A DNA stretch of 31,768 nt, taken from Trichomonas tenax (lineage: Eukaryota; Parabasalia; Trichomonadida; Trichomonadidae). Under the pieces are notes generated by a model. The model did not search any database, had not been told where the DNA came from, and was given only the letters and a program-made list of their open reading frames with translations. Shown here one piece after another: positions 19,366 through 27,700 of the stretch (its first letter is position 1; every line of letters starts with the position of its first letter). Position numbers and translations under genes: made by a program. Location of the stretch: the NCBI GenBank assembly GCA_023091735.1, contig JALKBU010000589.1:1-31768 (forward strand), in the 5' to 3' direction.

Positions 19366-19411
19366 ATTAGAGATAGATACAATTTAAATTAAATGTTCAA
19401 ACGCTCAGATT
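19366..19411 (+). repeat. 46-bp direct repeat, copy 2
   Basis: Partner of 19212-19257 with three substitutions. The block between the copies is AT-rich and has no gene; this may be a small duplication or the edges of a decayed element. Confidence 0.8.
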
Positions 19412-19677
19412 TGATTAATTAGAATAGATACAGCATTATGCACATGCGTATATAAATATATCTGTATATAATTTTCATCCCCTAAATATTGGATGCATCC
19501 CCTATTTAAATACAGTGTCGTCCATTATGTGTATCACAGGCGTGATTTTCGAGGATTTTCGAAATGCGTACATAGTACCAAAAAATCGAAAATTTATTGA
19601 CTTTATAGGAACAGGTAAATATCGATTCTTTTATCAGATACAAAAGCAATATTAATGTATACTCAATTTTCATGAAA

Positions 19678-20565
19678 TCATAAATACATGAAAATCATTA
19701 TAAAAGCTTTTGGCGTATAATGAACAATAGATATCGGTGAACAAATTATTTTATCAAAAATAATTTGGTGATAAATCGTTGGTATATAACATCGAATATT
19801 TTTAAGAACAAAGGAATCTATTATTATACAATTGTCGTATGTTCCACTTATTTGAAAGTCATGCTTGCAATTTCTTAATGTTAAATCAATCGAGGTGGAA
19901 AATATCACAACTTTATTCGAATAAAATATACATTCTTCAAATACAACGGGTGAAAATCCAGAAGCTGATGTTGCGATAGAATTTACAGATTCACAATACG
20001 TGAATACATTTTCCTTAATTATTACTGTAGAAGAATCTGATTTATTATTTAAAAAAACTAAGCCATTCAATTTAGAACAATTATGGAAATTATTATTTGA
20101 TAGTACATTATTATTCTTAGAAACATAACCAAATGATATTGCTGATCCAAAATTTTGGGTTGATGGCGCATAGTCAAATGTATTGTTAGAATTTGTGAAA
20201 GAGAAATAATTACCAGATGGATATAAAGTGTGAGTTTTACCAATATTATTACAAAATGAACTCAAATAAGTACAAGCTAAGGTAACGTTATACCATGTTG
20301 TCACTGTTGCACCCCAATCACTTACGCAATTCATACACGACGAAAAATTAAAAAATAATTCACCTTTAATTGCTCTTATTCCTCCAGCTCTAACCATAGC
20401 AGAACAATTATCATAAAAGCAGTGTATTGATTTGATTGTATATGCAACAGTAGACGAAATTGAAGCGCCTTCTCCAGTAATTGATATCTTGCTAAATATA
20501 ACATTCTCAACATGAATATTTGCTATTACTTCAATATGATATGATAGTTGACAATTAGATATCAT
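19678..20565 (-). CDS. beta-helix surface-type protein, least damaged local copy
   Basis: A 295-residue strand-rich protein: VIFSKISITGEG (about 22-33), RAGGIRA (59-65), KGELFFNFSSCMNC (67-80), GATVTTWYN (85-93), SGNYFSFTNSNNTFDYAP, then repeated N-x-(F/I)-x-N-C strands (NNNFHNCSKLNGL, KENVFTYCESV, FEECIFYSN, LRNCKHDFQISGTY). This pattern suggests a right-handed parallel beta-helix; trichomonads have large families of such predicted surface proteins. It lacks a signal peptide and a C-terminal membrane anchor. A better-placed ATG at 20602 opens another frame (MEISNFTSAECLNDI) that stops after 15 codons, so a one-base shift may have cut off the real N-terminus; the 3' end may also be short. It serves as the uninterrupted reference for the split copy at 16.6-18.5 kb and is divergent from the fragment at 20.7 kb. 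Confidence 0.6.
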   Translation of the reverse strand: MISNCQLSYHIEVIANIHVENVIFSKISITGEGASISSTVAYTIKSIHCFYDNCSAMVRAGGIRAIKGELFFNFSSCMNCVSDWGATVTTWYNVTLACTYLSSFCNNIGKTHTLYPSGNYFSFTNSNNTFDYAPSTQNFGSAISFGYVSKNNNVLSNNNFHNCSKLNGLVFLNNKSDSSTVIIKENVFTYCESVNSIATSASGFSPVVFEECIFYSNKVVIFSTSIDLTLRNCKHDFQISGTYDNCIIIDSFVLKNIRCYIPTIYHQIIFDKIICSPISIVHYTPKAFIMIFMYL

Positions 20566-20694
20566 TTAAACATTCAGCAGATGTAAAGTTTGAAATTTCC
20601 ATATTTTACAAATGTCAAATTGACAATGTTAAAAAACGGTTTTATAATCTTCTAAAAGTGACATTTTTATATTCCATTCCTTAAAATCATAATA

Positions 20695-21015
20695 ATGAGA
20701 TCAACAAATGAAATAAATGCTATCAAACACACATATCCATTCCGTATTGTCCTTGACAAAGATATATGCATTAAATATGTTTTGTTCTGCAATATTTCTG
20801 TTGATGGCGAAGGTGGTGCTATGTTTATCCAAGATATCGAATCTGATAACATGTTTCAAAGAATGAAAATCGAAACAGTTAAGCTTAGCATTAATAGCAT
20901 AGTACCTTCTATCAGAATACACAGTGTTTTTCCCTCACAATTAATGCAGCTTATGAGTTTGCATTTAAAATGGTCAAAAATTGTATTCGAATTCCACACT
21001 GCATATGAAATATGA
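20695..21015 (+). pseudogene. beta-helix paralogue, N-terminal fragment
   Basis: ATG at 20695; 106 codons. The first 45 residues follow the family (IKYVLFCNISVDGEGGAMFI, with the GEG motif at about 38-40), but from about residue 55 the strand pattern is lost and TGA follows at 21013-21015. The start context GAAATAAATGCTATCAA matches that of the copy at 16578. AAGTGACATTTTTATATTCC lies upstream. It is best read as a truncated family member. The window between this start and 20565 is a shared, divergent promoter region of about 130 bp. Confidence 0.5.
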
Positions 21016-21250
21016 AGCTGAGAGCTATGTAGATAATTTCATTTACAAGTAAGATGAACATTTTGAAAATTTATTCTACCAAAAAATAATATTTTTTGAA
21101 ATGAGTAGAATAAATATGACGGTGGCATAGCATTTTGGATATATCAATCATTGGTTAAGTATCATGGCCAGATGATGAAAGGAAATGTTTTCGAGATATT
21201 TTAAACGTGCACTGATATGAGGAAATCAGTATTTTTCGTAGATATCTGTC

Positions 21251-21484
21251 ATGCCGATACACATTAAGACAGGTGTATGTAATTTGTTTACCTGGATATG
21301 CATTCCATATAAAGATGAATATTTCGATGATTTAATTTTATCACAGATTGATGCATCAGTGAGTGATACGATATCAGCAATGATAGATGCAAATGTTGAC
21401 CAATAATCAGTTGTATTCTTCTATCTGGATCCAAGATGTGAATCAGATCTCAATGAAGAAACAATAATTTATGATTTCGTTTAA
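21251..21484 (+). pseudogene. short frame with one in-frame TAA, unrecognised
   Basis: A 78-codon frame from ATG 21251 reads TGVCNLFTWICIPYKDEYFD, DLILSQIDASVSDTISAMID, ANVDQ, TAA, SVVFFYLDPRCESDLNEETI, ending at TAA 21482-21484. Composition is clearly protein-like. It lies downstream of the beta-helix fragment on the same strand and could be its C-terminal cytoplasmic part after loss of the middle, but there is no proof. The sequence 21016-21250 is AT-rich with no frame. Confidence 0.35.
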
Positions 21485-22843
21485 TATATTTCTATTAAGC
21501 AATGCCTTATATGATATTATATATAATAAAATCAACTAAAATTTTATCTGAACAAATAAAAAAGTGAATTGTGAAGTTTAGGGTGGGGAAAGTAGGGCAA
21601 AAGTGAACGACCCGTTTTGCCATAGTTTGTGCTTTCTCTGTTTAACGTATTATGAAAGGTAACAAAACTATTGAATTGGTAGTGCACTGTTTTTGAATAA
21701 TGTAAATATCTCAAAAAACATATAGGTATATTAGATTCATATTGGTATAATAATTATTTTTCGACAAAATAAATTTGTGTAAAAGGGATTATAAAGTTAT
21801 ATGGAGCATTTAATAATTTACTATCAAAAAATCACATCAAACTGTTGCAGTGCACGCTGAATTCATATTATAGTATCATAATAAGTATTTTTAACCATAC
21901 AAAACAAAGACAAAACAAAATTTATAGGTAAAAATGAAAATTTCTATTCAAGAACATTAATTGAAGCTATCAATTTGTTACAGAATGATTAAAAGATGAT
22001 CTTGAAACTTGTCAAAGCATCTAAATCAACAATCTTAGGCTCTCATTTTAAGCCTTCTTTACTCTTGACATGTAAATTATTTATGACAATGGTTTACATG
22101 TCAAATAGTTTGGCTTGAAGAAGCAGTATATGAAGAGTAATCACTGATGTTTGCAGCGAACTAGATACAGTATCTAATGATAAGAAATTAATAACGTTGC
22201 AACAAATTAAATGAATCTAATGATCATAAGTCATTGAAGTTGCACCGAACTAGTCGAGGCAACCAATCGTTAGTGATCAGTGATCGTTAGATGATGTAGC
22301 CTTTGTTATAAGACTGTATGATTTATCTATGTTCTTCCGAGTTCATAAAGCTGTCCTGAATTGTGAAAATAATAAACGACCACCTCAGAAATTCCGGAAC
22401 ATGACCATTTTCGTCATTTCAAAAAACAAATAAAAAATGAAGCAAAAATTATCGTCACATTTTGATTTTTTAGCGACCAAAGTCGTTCACAAAAATGTAA
22501 AGTCTTCAATTTTCTGAGTGTGTAAGCTATAAATTTCTGTAAACCAATTTTTCAATCCACGCACAAAATGGTACACGTCTAAGGATTGTGGTACACGAAC
22601 ATTCAAAATACGTAATTTTGAGAGGAAAATAATTCATTGATTATTCACCTATAATAGATGCTTCAGTCAATGGAAGCAATAATCTCTAAATAATCAATTG
22701 CTTTCAAGTAATGAATCAATTTTTCAAACAAATTTTGGTACAAAATCATATGATTTCATATTTCATTAGGTATGTCGAATTCTATCTAAAGTATAATTAT
22801 TTCATACAAAACTATTTTATTATTATAACAAACAAATATCAAT
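21485..22843. other. repeat-rich intergenic stretch
   Basis: No gene seen. Items present: TAGGGTGGGGAAAGTAGGGC from 21579, which shares its first seven bases with the tip of the element at 16937; an inverted repeat TTGACATGTAAA/TTTACATGTCAA at 22065-22076 and 22093-22104; a direct repeat TTGCA(G/C)CGAACTAG near 22150 and 22241; and TGGTACACG twice near 22570 and 22590. The small frame at 22711-22941 has no coding support. Confidence 0.45.
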
Positions 22844-23830
22844 TTATGCTGATTGAATATGACATTTCTGTCTCAGTTGGATTTCAAGAGTCTTATTTCT
22901 GTTATATTGATGAAGAAATGCTGGAACTGTGCCAACCATAGAGGTAACTTGATGTCTCTGATTCATTGGAATGGACTCCTTGATCAAACACCATTGCATT
23001 GTCAAGAAATTTCCATTGCAACCTGTCATATCGTATTTTATATTATTTTCATCTAAAACTTTGTCCCAAACTAAATAATTAACAATTGGTTGGTCCAAAC
23101 TTGGTTCCCAGCAACTGCTCCATTCTGGAGTGCTCGTCATAAGCTTCAGGAAATCAAGATATGGCTTTGCACCACCAATAATCGATCCCGAACATATAAT
23201 ATATCGATCTCTATATCTTTGAACGACATTGTCGCCATAACATCTCTTCATCCAGGCCAAGTTCCATCCGCAAGATCTGAATGCGTGCGGTTCAAGAACG
23301 AATAAAAGTCTATCTTTGGAAATTTCCGGACCAAATGGATCTTTTTGGAAATACACATCAAAAGCATCGGCATGGAAAACTCTATCGATTTTATCGATGT
23401 TTTGTTCTATCCATTGCATTTCAAACTCATAGCGTAACAAGTGAGGAATGTAATTTCGTGATGGATTATTATTAACGCAATTGTCATATATTTCTACATC
23501 GAGTTGTTCGAATAATTTTTGGATATATGGCGTAATTTTAATTTGTCGTGCTGCAAGAATGATAATTCGACATTGAGAACCCGTTGATCGCAATGAGCGA
23601 ACTGCAAGTTCTAAACCTGGATGAAATATGTCCACTGAAAGTAGAATTGCGTCTCTTTTGGTACTTTCTCGATATAAATTACTTGTAAAATTGCAAAAAT
23701 TTGGATATAAAACGGTAGGTAGCTGATATTCTGGCTTTAAGACGTTGAAAAGAATGAATGGAAGAAAATATCCAAGATACAGCATTGATAAAACTTTCTT
23801 GTAGACTAAAATTTTGGACTTCGCTTTCAT
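22844..23830 (-). CDS. type II membrane glycosyltransferase-like protein
   Basis: A 328-residue product with a short basic N-terminus and one membrane span (about residues 9-30, VYKKVLSMLYLGYFLPFILF), then a lumenal domain. In it, DAILLSVDIFHPGLELAVRS and QCRIIILAA suggest a Rossmann-like GT-A start; RVFHADAFDVYFQKDPFG carries a DxD-like motif (DAFD); ICSGSIIGGAKPYLDFLKLM and LDQPIVNYLVW match the 'SG..GG' and 'DQ' elements of GT-A enzymes with this layout. Donor and acceptor are unknown. The TTG start at 23878 is discarded in favour of ATG 23830, which follows TTGGTCAGA. It is divergent from the Gryzun-like gene with a duplicated region between them. An alternative is a non-catalytic homologue, since the DxD spacing is not canonical. 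Confidence 0.65.
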   Translation of the reverse strand: MKAKSKILVYKKVLSMLYLGYFLPFILFNVLKPEYQLPTVLYPNFCNFTSNLYRESTKRDAILLSVDIFHPGLELAVRSLRSTGSQCRIIILAARQIKITPYIQKLFEQLDVEIYDNCVNNNPSRNYIPHLLRYEFEMQWIEQNIDKIDRVFHADAFDVYFQKDPFGPEISKDRLLFVLEPHAFRSCGWNLAWMKRCYGDNVVQRYRDRYIICSGSIIGGAKPYLDFLKLMTSTPEWSSCWEPSLDQPIVNYLVWDKVLDENNIKYDMTGCNGNFLTMQWCLIKESIPMNQRHQVTSMVGTVPAFLHQYNRNKTLEIQLRQKCHIQSA

Positions 23831-24159
23831 TCTGACCAATTTTAAATCACATGTCTGTTTACTTGACAAATATTTCAAAATTGAAAAAGTTTATTTGCCA
23901 TATGCCATTTTATTTAACAATTTGTCAAAAATTCAGATTTAGTAACTTTTTACACGACAAAAAAACTTTATATGCCATTTTTTAAAAAATTATAGCTTTA
24001 TTTGTTATATGCCAATTAAATTACAATTTAAGTGATAAGATTCGGATTAACAACTCAGAAGTTATTCTACACGGCAAAAAAATGATATTTGAAAACTTTA
24101 TGCGCCAATTATTTTGAAAATTGATAGCTTTATTTGTCAAATAGTGATTTTCACATCAC
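23831..24159. promoter_or_regulatory. bidirectional promoter with an imperfect tandem duplication
   Basis: A unit starting ATTCAGATTTAGTAAC (23931) recurs as ATTCGGATTAACAAC (24040), followed in both by ACACG(A/G)CAAAAAAA and later ATAGCTTTATTTGT; the offset is about 109 bp. ATGCCAT/ATGCCAA or ATGCGCCAATT occurs four or five times, all between the two divergent genes. TCACATCAC ends at the base before the ATG at 24160 and is a good initiator for that gene. Function of the repeated words is inferred from their position. Confidence 0.5.
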
Positions 24160-25809
24160 ATGTCGAATGCTGATCTGGCAAAGCAGCTCGTCCAGGTTGA
24201 AAAAGATATCAAAAATTCAACCAACGTTGAAGCAATAAGTGCAAAACTGGATGAGCTATCGAGAACGCCACAAATTATAAAATTTCCGCCATTTTTGATA
24301 AAGATTTATCGATTAATAGCAAAATTATTGCTAAAAAGAGAAAATCCTGATTACATTAATTACATACGAACGTATTTTATGTGTCTTACGTCACGAAACA
24401 TTATGTATATCGATTTATCACATGTTCATAAATTTATTGATAGATTAAGAACCATTCCTGAACTATCAATTGATATTCCCCCGCAATATTCGTCCGGAAT
24501 TGTGATTATTGGTGGTTTCAAATCGAAACGAACCCCAATCTGTGATACAGTTGAAATTAACATTCAGATCAAATCATTTATACCCGCTGTCATTGTTATA
24601 GACAATATATATGTCGCACTTCAACAATTAAAATCTACGAATAACATGAAAGTGTTTCAAAATTGTATTATTTCAGACTATGCTGAATTGAAACCTAACA
24701 AAAATCTTTGTTACACTACTCAATTATCTATAGATGAAAATATATGTAGAGTTGAAATTCTAAATATAATATTCAAAATAGGAAAAATTAATTTAACATT
24801 TCCAATTACACGATCAAAATATTGCAAAAATGTTACATTCGAACCACCACTTGATGGAATTATTGCTGAGGCTAAAATACCAAATATTGCAATTTCATAC
24901 GTTGATTATCCAATTGAAATTAATATTACATCACTCAATGAAGATGCAATATTCTTCTATATGTCTAACTTTGGTGCTAATGGACATGTAACTCTTCAAA
25001 AATCAGAATCAAAAAAATTAATAATTTATATCAATAAAGAAATAGAAAAATTTAGAGCTAGAATAGATTGGTTGGTCACAAAGAATGACCTATCAGCAGT
25101 TATTGAACCATATATGCAGATAATTGATTTTGTTGAACCATTTTCATATATTTCGAAAGCTTTTGAACACCAAAATCCTGATGATTACAAAACATCATTC
25201 AACACAAGTGATAGAATCGTTTTCACAACGACAGTGAAATGCACATTTCCTTCTGGAGTTATTATCAAAGATTGCAATACAAACTCAAAAATACTTAGAA
25301 TTGTTAATTTCAAGAAAGATTTTCTGCTAAAATATGGTGAATCATTCACTTTAGTAAGTGTTGGAACACTTCCAAACATACTAACACCGGATACAAGCAA
25401 AAGTTCTGAAAAGATTCAGATTAAGTATACACCAACAGATTTTACTGATCATGAGTTTTGGTACGATTTATCATTGCCAGATATAAGTATTTCAATGCCT
25501 AATATTGTTATTAATTGCAATTTCCCGGCTGACTTAATTGAATCTATTCCAACAGTTATTATTGTAGAAATCAGTGCAAAGAGAAGGTCTGAAATCAATG
25601 TATCCATTCATCAAGAAGGCCCGAAATCATTTAATATTGATGGAAATTTTATATCCGATCTTGTTATCGAAGAAGGAGAAACAAGAAAGGTGGTTTACAC
25701 TCTCACACCACTTAGAACAGGAGAGTGGCATTATCCACAAATAAAAATCATTGAAGCGAAAAATGTTTGGATATCTGAGCAAAAAGTCTTTGTTAAGCCT
25801 GCGCAGTAG
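24160..25809 (+). CDS. Gryzun/TRAPP C-terminal-like trafficking protein
   Basis: A 549-residue soluble protein. The N-terminal 110 residues are helical (VEKDIKNSTNVEAISAKLDE, FPPFLIKIYRLIAKLLLK). The remainder is a chain of beta-sandwich segments with no membrane span. The end, EEGETRKVVYTLTPLRTGEW then HYPQIKIIEA and QKVFVKP, strongly resembles the closing 'Y-x-L-x-P-x-x-x-G...LP...FVKP' of TRAPPC11/Gryzun and TRAPPC10-type proteins, which act in ER-Golgi and Golgi vesicle tethering. This is an assignment by style; the N-terminal foie-gras helices of full-length TRAPPC11 are missing and the protein is half the usual size. Alternatives are other Ig-fold coat-associated proteins. Start: ATG 24160, immediately behind an initiator-like TCACATCAC. 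Confidence 0.45.
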   Translation: MSNADLAKQLVQVEKDIKNSTNVEAISAKLDELSRTPQIIKFPPFLIKIYRLIAKLLLKRENPDYINYIRTYFMCLTSRNIMYIDLSHVHKFIDRLRTIPELSIDIPPQYSSGIVIIGGFKSKRTPICDTVEINIQIKSFIPAVIVIDNIYVALQQLKSTNNMKVFQNCIISDYAELKPNKNLCYTTQLSIDENICRVEILNIIFKIGKINLTFPITRSKYCKNVTFEPPLDGIIAEAKIPNIAISYVDYPIEINITSLNEDAIFFYMSNFGANGHVTLQKSESKKLIIYINKEIEKFRARIDWLVTKNDLSAVIEPYMQIIDFVEPFSYISKAFEHQNPDDYKTSFNTSDRIVFTTTVKCTFPSGVIIKDCNTNSKILRIVNFKKDFLLKYGESFTLVSVGTLPNILTPDTSKSSEKIQIKYTPTDFTDHEFWYDLSLPDISISMPNIVINCNFPADLIESIPTVIIVEISAKRRSEINVSIHQEGPKSFNIDGNFISDLVIEEGETRKVVYTLTPLRTGEWHYPQIKIIEAKNVWISEQKVFVKPAQ

Positions 25810-26366
25810 CTATGTAATGTATTATTTCTTTATTGTTTGTTTAAAATTCTTTTGTATCTATCATTGATTTCAAATAGTTTTATCAGAAGTTAACTATGTG
25901 CTTAATTTGAGTCAATCTACAACTCTTATGAATGAAAGTCTCAAACATATTTCTAATGTAATGTTATATTATTATTAACATCTTTATTAGCGAATTATCT
26001 CTATTTGCTGATGTAAACATATATGCATATATAATTCAATGCTACCCTTATAATATGATACTCCAACTAGTATATCGTCCTGTTTGATTTTAAATTATAA
26101 TCACACTTTAAAGTCTTCGACTTAATATAACTTCCACTATTTTCAATGGGATTATCTGCTAGCTACCATAGTTTTCAGCTTGAGCTTGGCTTTGTTTGAG
26201 CAAGATATTTTTAGAAATTAGATAATATGACATGTAAATACATTTTTTGTCGTGTAGTATCACAAAAAATCTGTTAAAATTTAGTTCTTCGATTTAATGA
26301 TAATAATGATATAGGAAATGCATGTATAGTATATAGAAAAAGTCAAAAAGGACAACTCCTCATTTT
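25810..26366. other. intergenic, nothing clear
   Basis: AT-rich 3' flank of the Gryzun-like gene. TGACATGTAAA near 26228, followed by TTTTTTGTCGTGTAG, repeats words seen in promoter regions elsewhere in the window. No gene or structured RNA is supported. Confidence 0.4.
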
Positions 26367-27167
26367 ATGGTTGGCCGAGATCAAGATGAGGTCGGCACCG
26401 ACGACACCATGCTCTGACCTTCCGGCTGTAGTCTTTTGTTAAAGGAGATTCTAAGACATACAGATGAGCATAAGAAATGTCTAAAATTTGTCGAAATGTT
26501 ATGACATGAAATTACAAAAAAACGAAATAAATGCGAAATAATTATAATAATTAGATAGAAAACGAAAGGGTAGGTTCATGTTACGTTTAAGTTAAGAAGC
26601 AAAAGTCACTACATCAAGAGATAAAGTCGATTTAAGTTGAAAAATTTAAAATTACTTTTTCTCGAAAATTCCTCGATTAATGCATGTTATTTTCTTTACC
26701 ATTGTTATCCATATCCAATTATGAGCAATTTCGCAAGTTTAGTCGGATATTTTAGTTATATATATAGAAAATTATTTGTCAAATTTGCACGTTGCAAAAT
26801 GAATTCCACAGATATGTCTAATAAATTTATAATGATACCTTCACAGAATCAAATTGTATAATTTGCAAATTATTTGTTGAAATCTGATGCCACTGTTTCA
26901 CATACGTCCATGATCTTCATCAAGAATAGTGTCATTGTCTAATAATTTAATGGATGTCATTTTAATCGGAAATCCAACAAATCAGTAAAGAATAATGTCG
27001 CAAAGCGTCCATCTTCTATTGCAACATCATTGCTATGTGTATCTGGTCATCTTCAGGCCAATGGTGATCAAAAATCAAAACATTATATTGAATCAAATAT
27101 CAAAAATCTCGAACAATTTGCAAAACAACCAAAAGGAATCGAAAAATTCTTTGTGTACAATCTGTAG
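26367..27167 (+). pseudogene. long fossil reading frame with several stops
   Basis: A single forward frame (267 codons) keeps protein-like character although it contains about ten stops: MVGRDQDEVGTDDTML, stop, PSGCSLLLKEILRHTDEHKK; later MSNFASLVGYFSYIYRKLFV, NKFIMIPSQNQIV, stop, FANYLLKSDATVSHTSMIFI; and AKRPSSIATSLLCVSGHLQA, IESNIKNLEQFAKQPKGIEK, ending TAG 27165-27167. No frameshift is needed in most of it. I recognise no family. The GC-rich start (26367-26430) first looked like a structured RNA but fits better as the best-preserved codons of this frame. Confidence 0.4.
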
Positions 27168-27692
27168 ATCATCTTACAACATATAACATGAAATGTTATT
27201 GAATTTTAATGAACATAACACCTAACATTCATGAAAAGCATAATGTAATTGATTTTAGCAGACATTATTCCATGAACATACACATACATGAACTAAACTA
27301 TATATGGATCGAATGTCTAATGATGATGTCGAAGCGAAACAAGAGAAAACAACCGAAATCATCTGGAGAAAACAATATAAACCCTTTCAAAAATGAAATC
27401 GGAGGCCATAAAACAAAATTTTAGACGACAAAAACGATGAATGGCAATAAAAATCTCTAAAAAAAAACGATGGAGCAAAAACGGTTGTTTACAAAATAAT
27501 TTTCTGGTTTTATATAAAACCTTTTGAGATTAAAAATATAAAGATTTGATTGATGGCAATTTTTAAAAAATTGAGAGCACATTCAAAAATATTTTCAAGA
27601 ATATAAATGTATATCAGTTGTGTATTGCAAAAATCATGTTTTTGATTTTCAAAAAAATGAGGGAAAATTTCGGTTAAAACGACGAAACCGCT
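27168..27692. other. intergenic upstream of the DUF1015 gene
   Basis: Mostly AT-rich. A short protein-like piece (RMSNDDVEAKQEKTTEIIWR, from 27310) may be another relic. The frame 27209-27424 has no independent support. The last 90 bp can be read in frame with the DUF1015 gene only from a non-ATG codon and is untranslated in my reading. Confidence 0.35.
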
Positions 27693-27700
27693 TCACTTTC
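27693..27700 (+). promoter_or_regulatory. initiator directly before the start codon
   Basis: TCACTTTC abuts the ATG at 27701 and fits the trichomonad initiator (TCA+1 Py T/A T/A). If used, the 5' leader is only about six bases. It settles the start at 27701 against the upstream non-ATG extension. Confidence 0.6.

Larger units (their letters stand above)
18649..19677. other. repeat-rich intergenic stretch
   Basis: No credible gene. An 85-codon frame (18958-19215) crosses an A-run and a GC-rich islet (about 19128-19165, CGGCGCTGGCGCAACG) unlike its surroundings. Further on are the 46-bp direct repeat listed separately, a CATCCCCTA doublet (about 19476-19503), and TACAGTGTCGTCCATTATG near 19511, whose CAGTGTCGTCCA after TA resembles the tip of a Tc1/mariner-type inverted repeat, with no partner in the window. 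Confidence 0.4.

Noticed and set aside
26341..26450. GC-rich, hairpin-capable stretch as a structured non-coding RNA
   Set aside because: No snRNA, SRP, RNase P or snoRNA core motifs could be placed, and the same bases read as protein-like codons in frame with the relic that follows.
26367..27167. Alternative genetic code with TAA as Gln
   Set aside because: Other genes in the window (GT47, H3, H4, PMT) end normally at TAA; decay explains the stops better.
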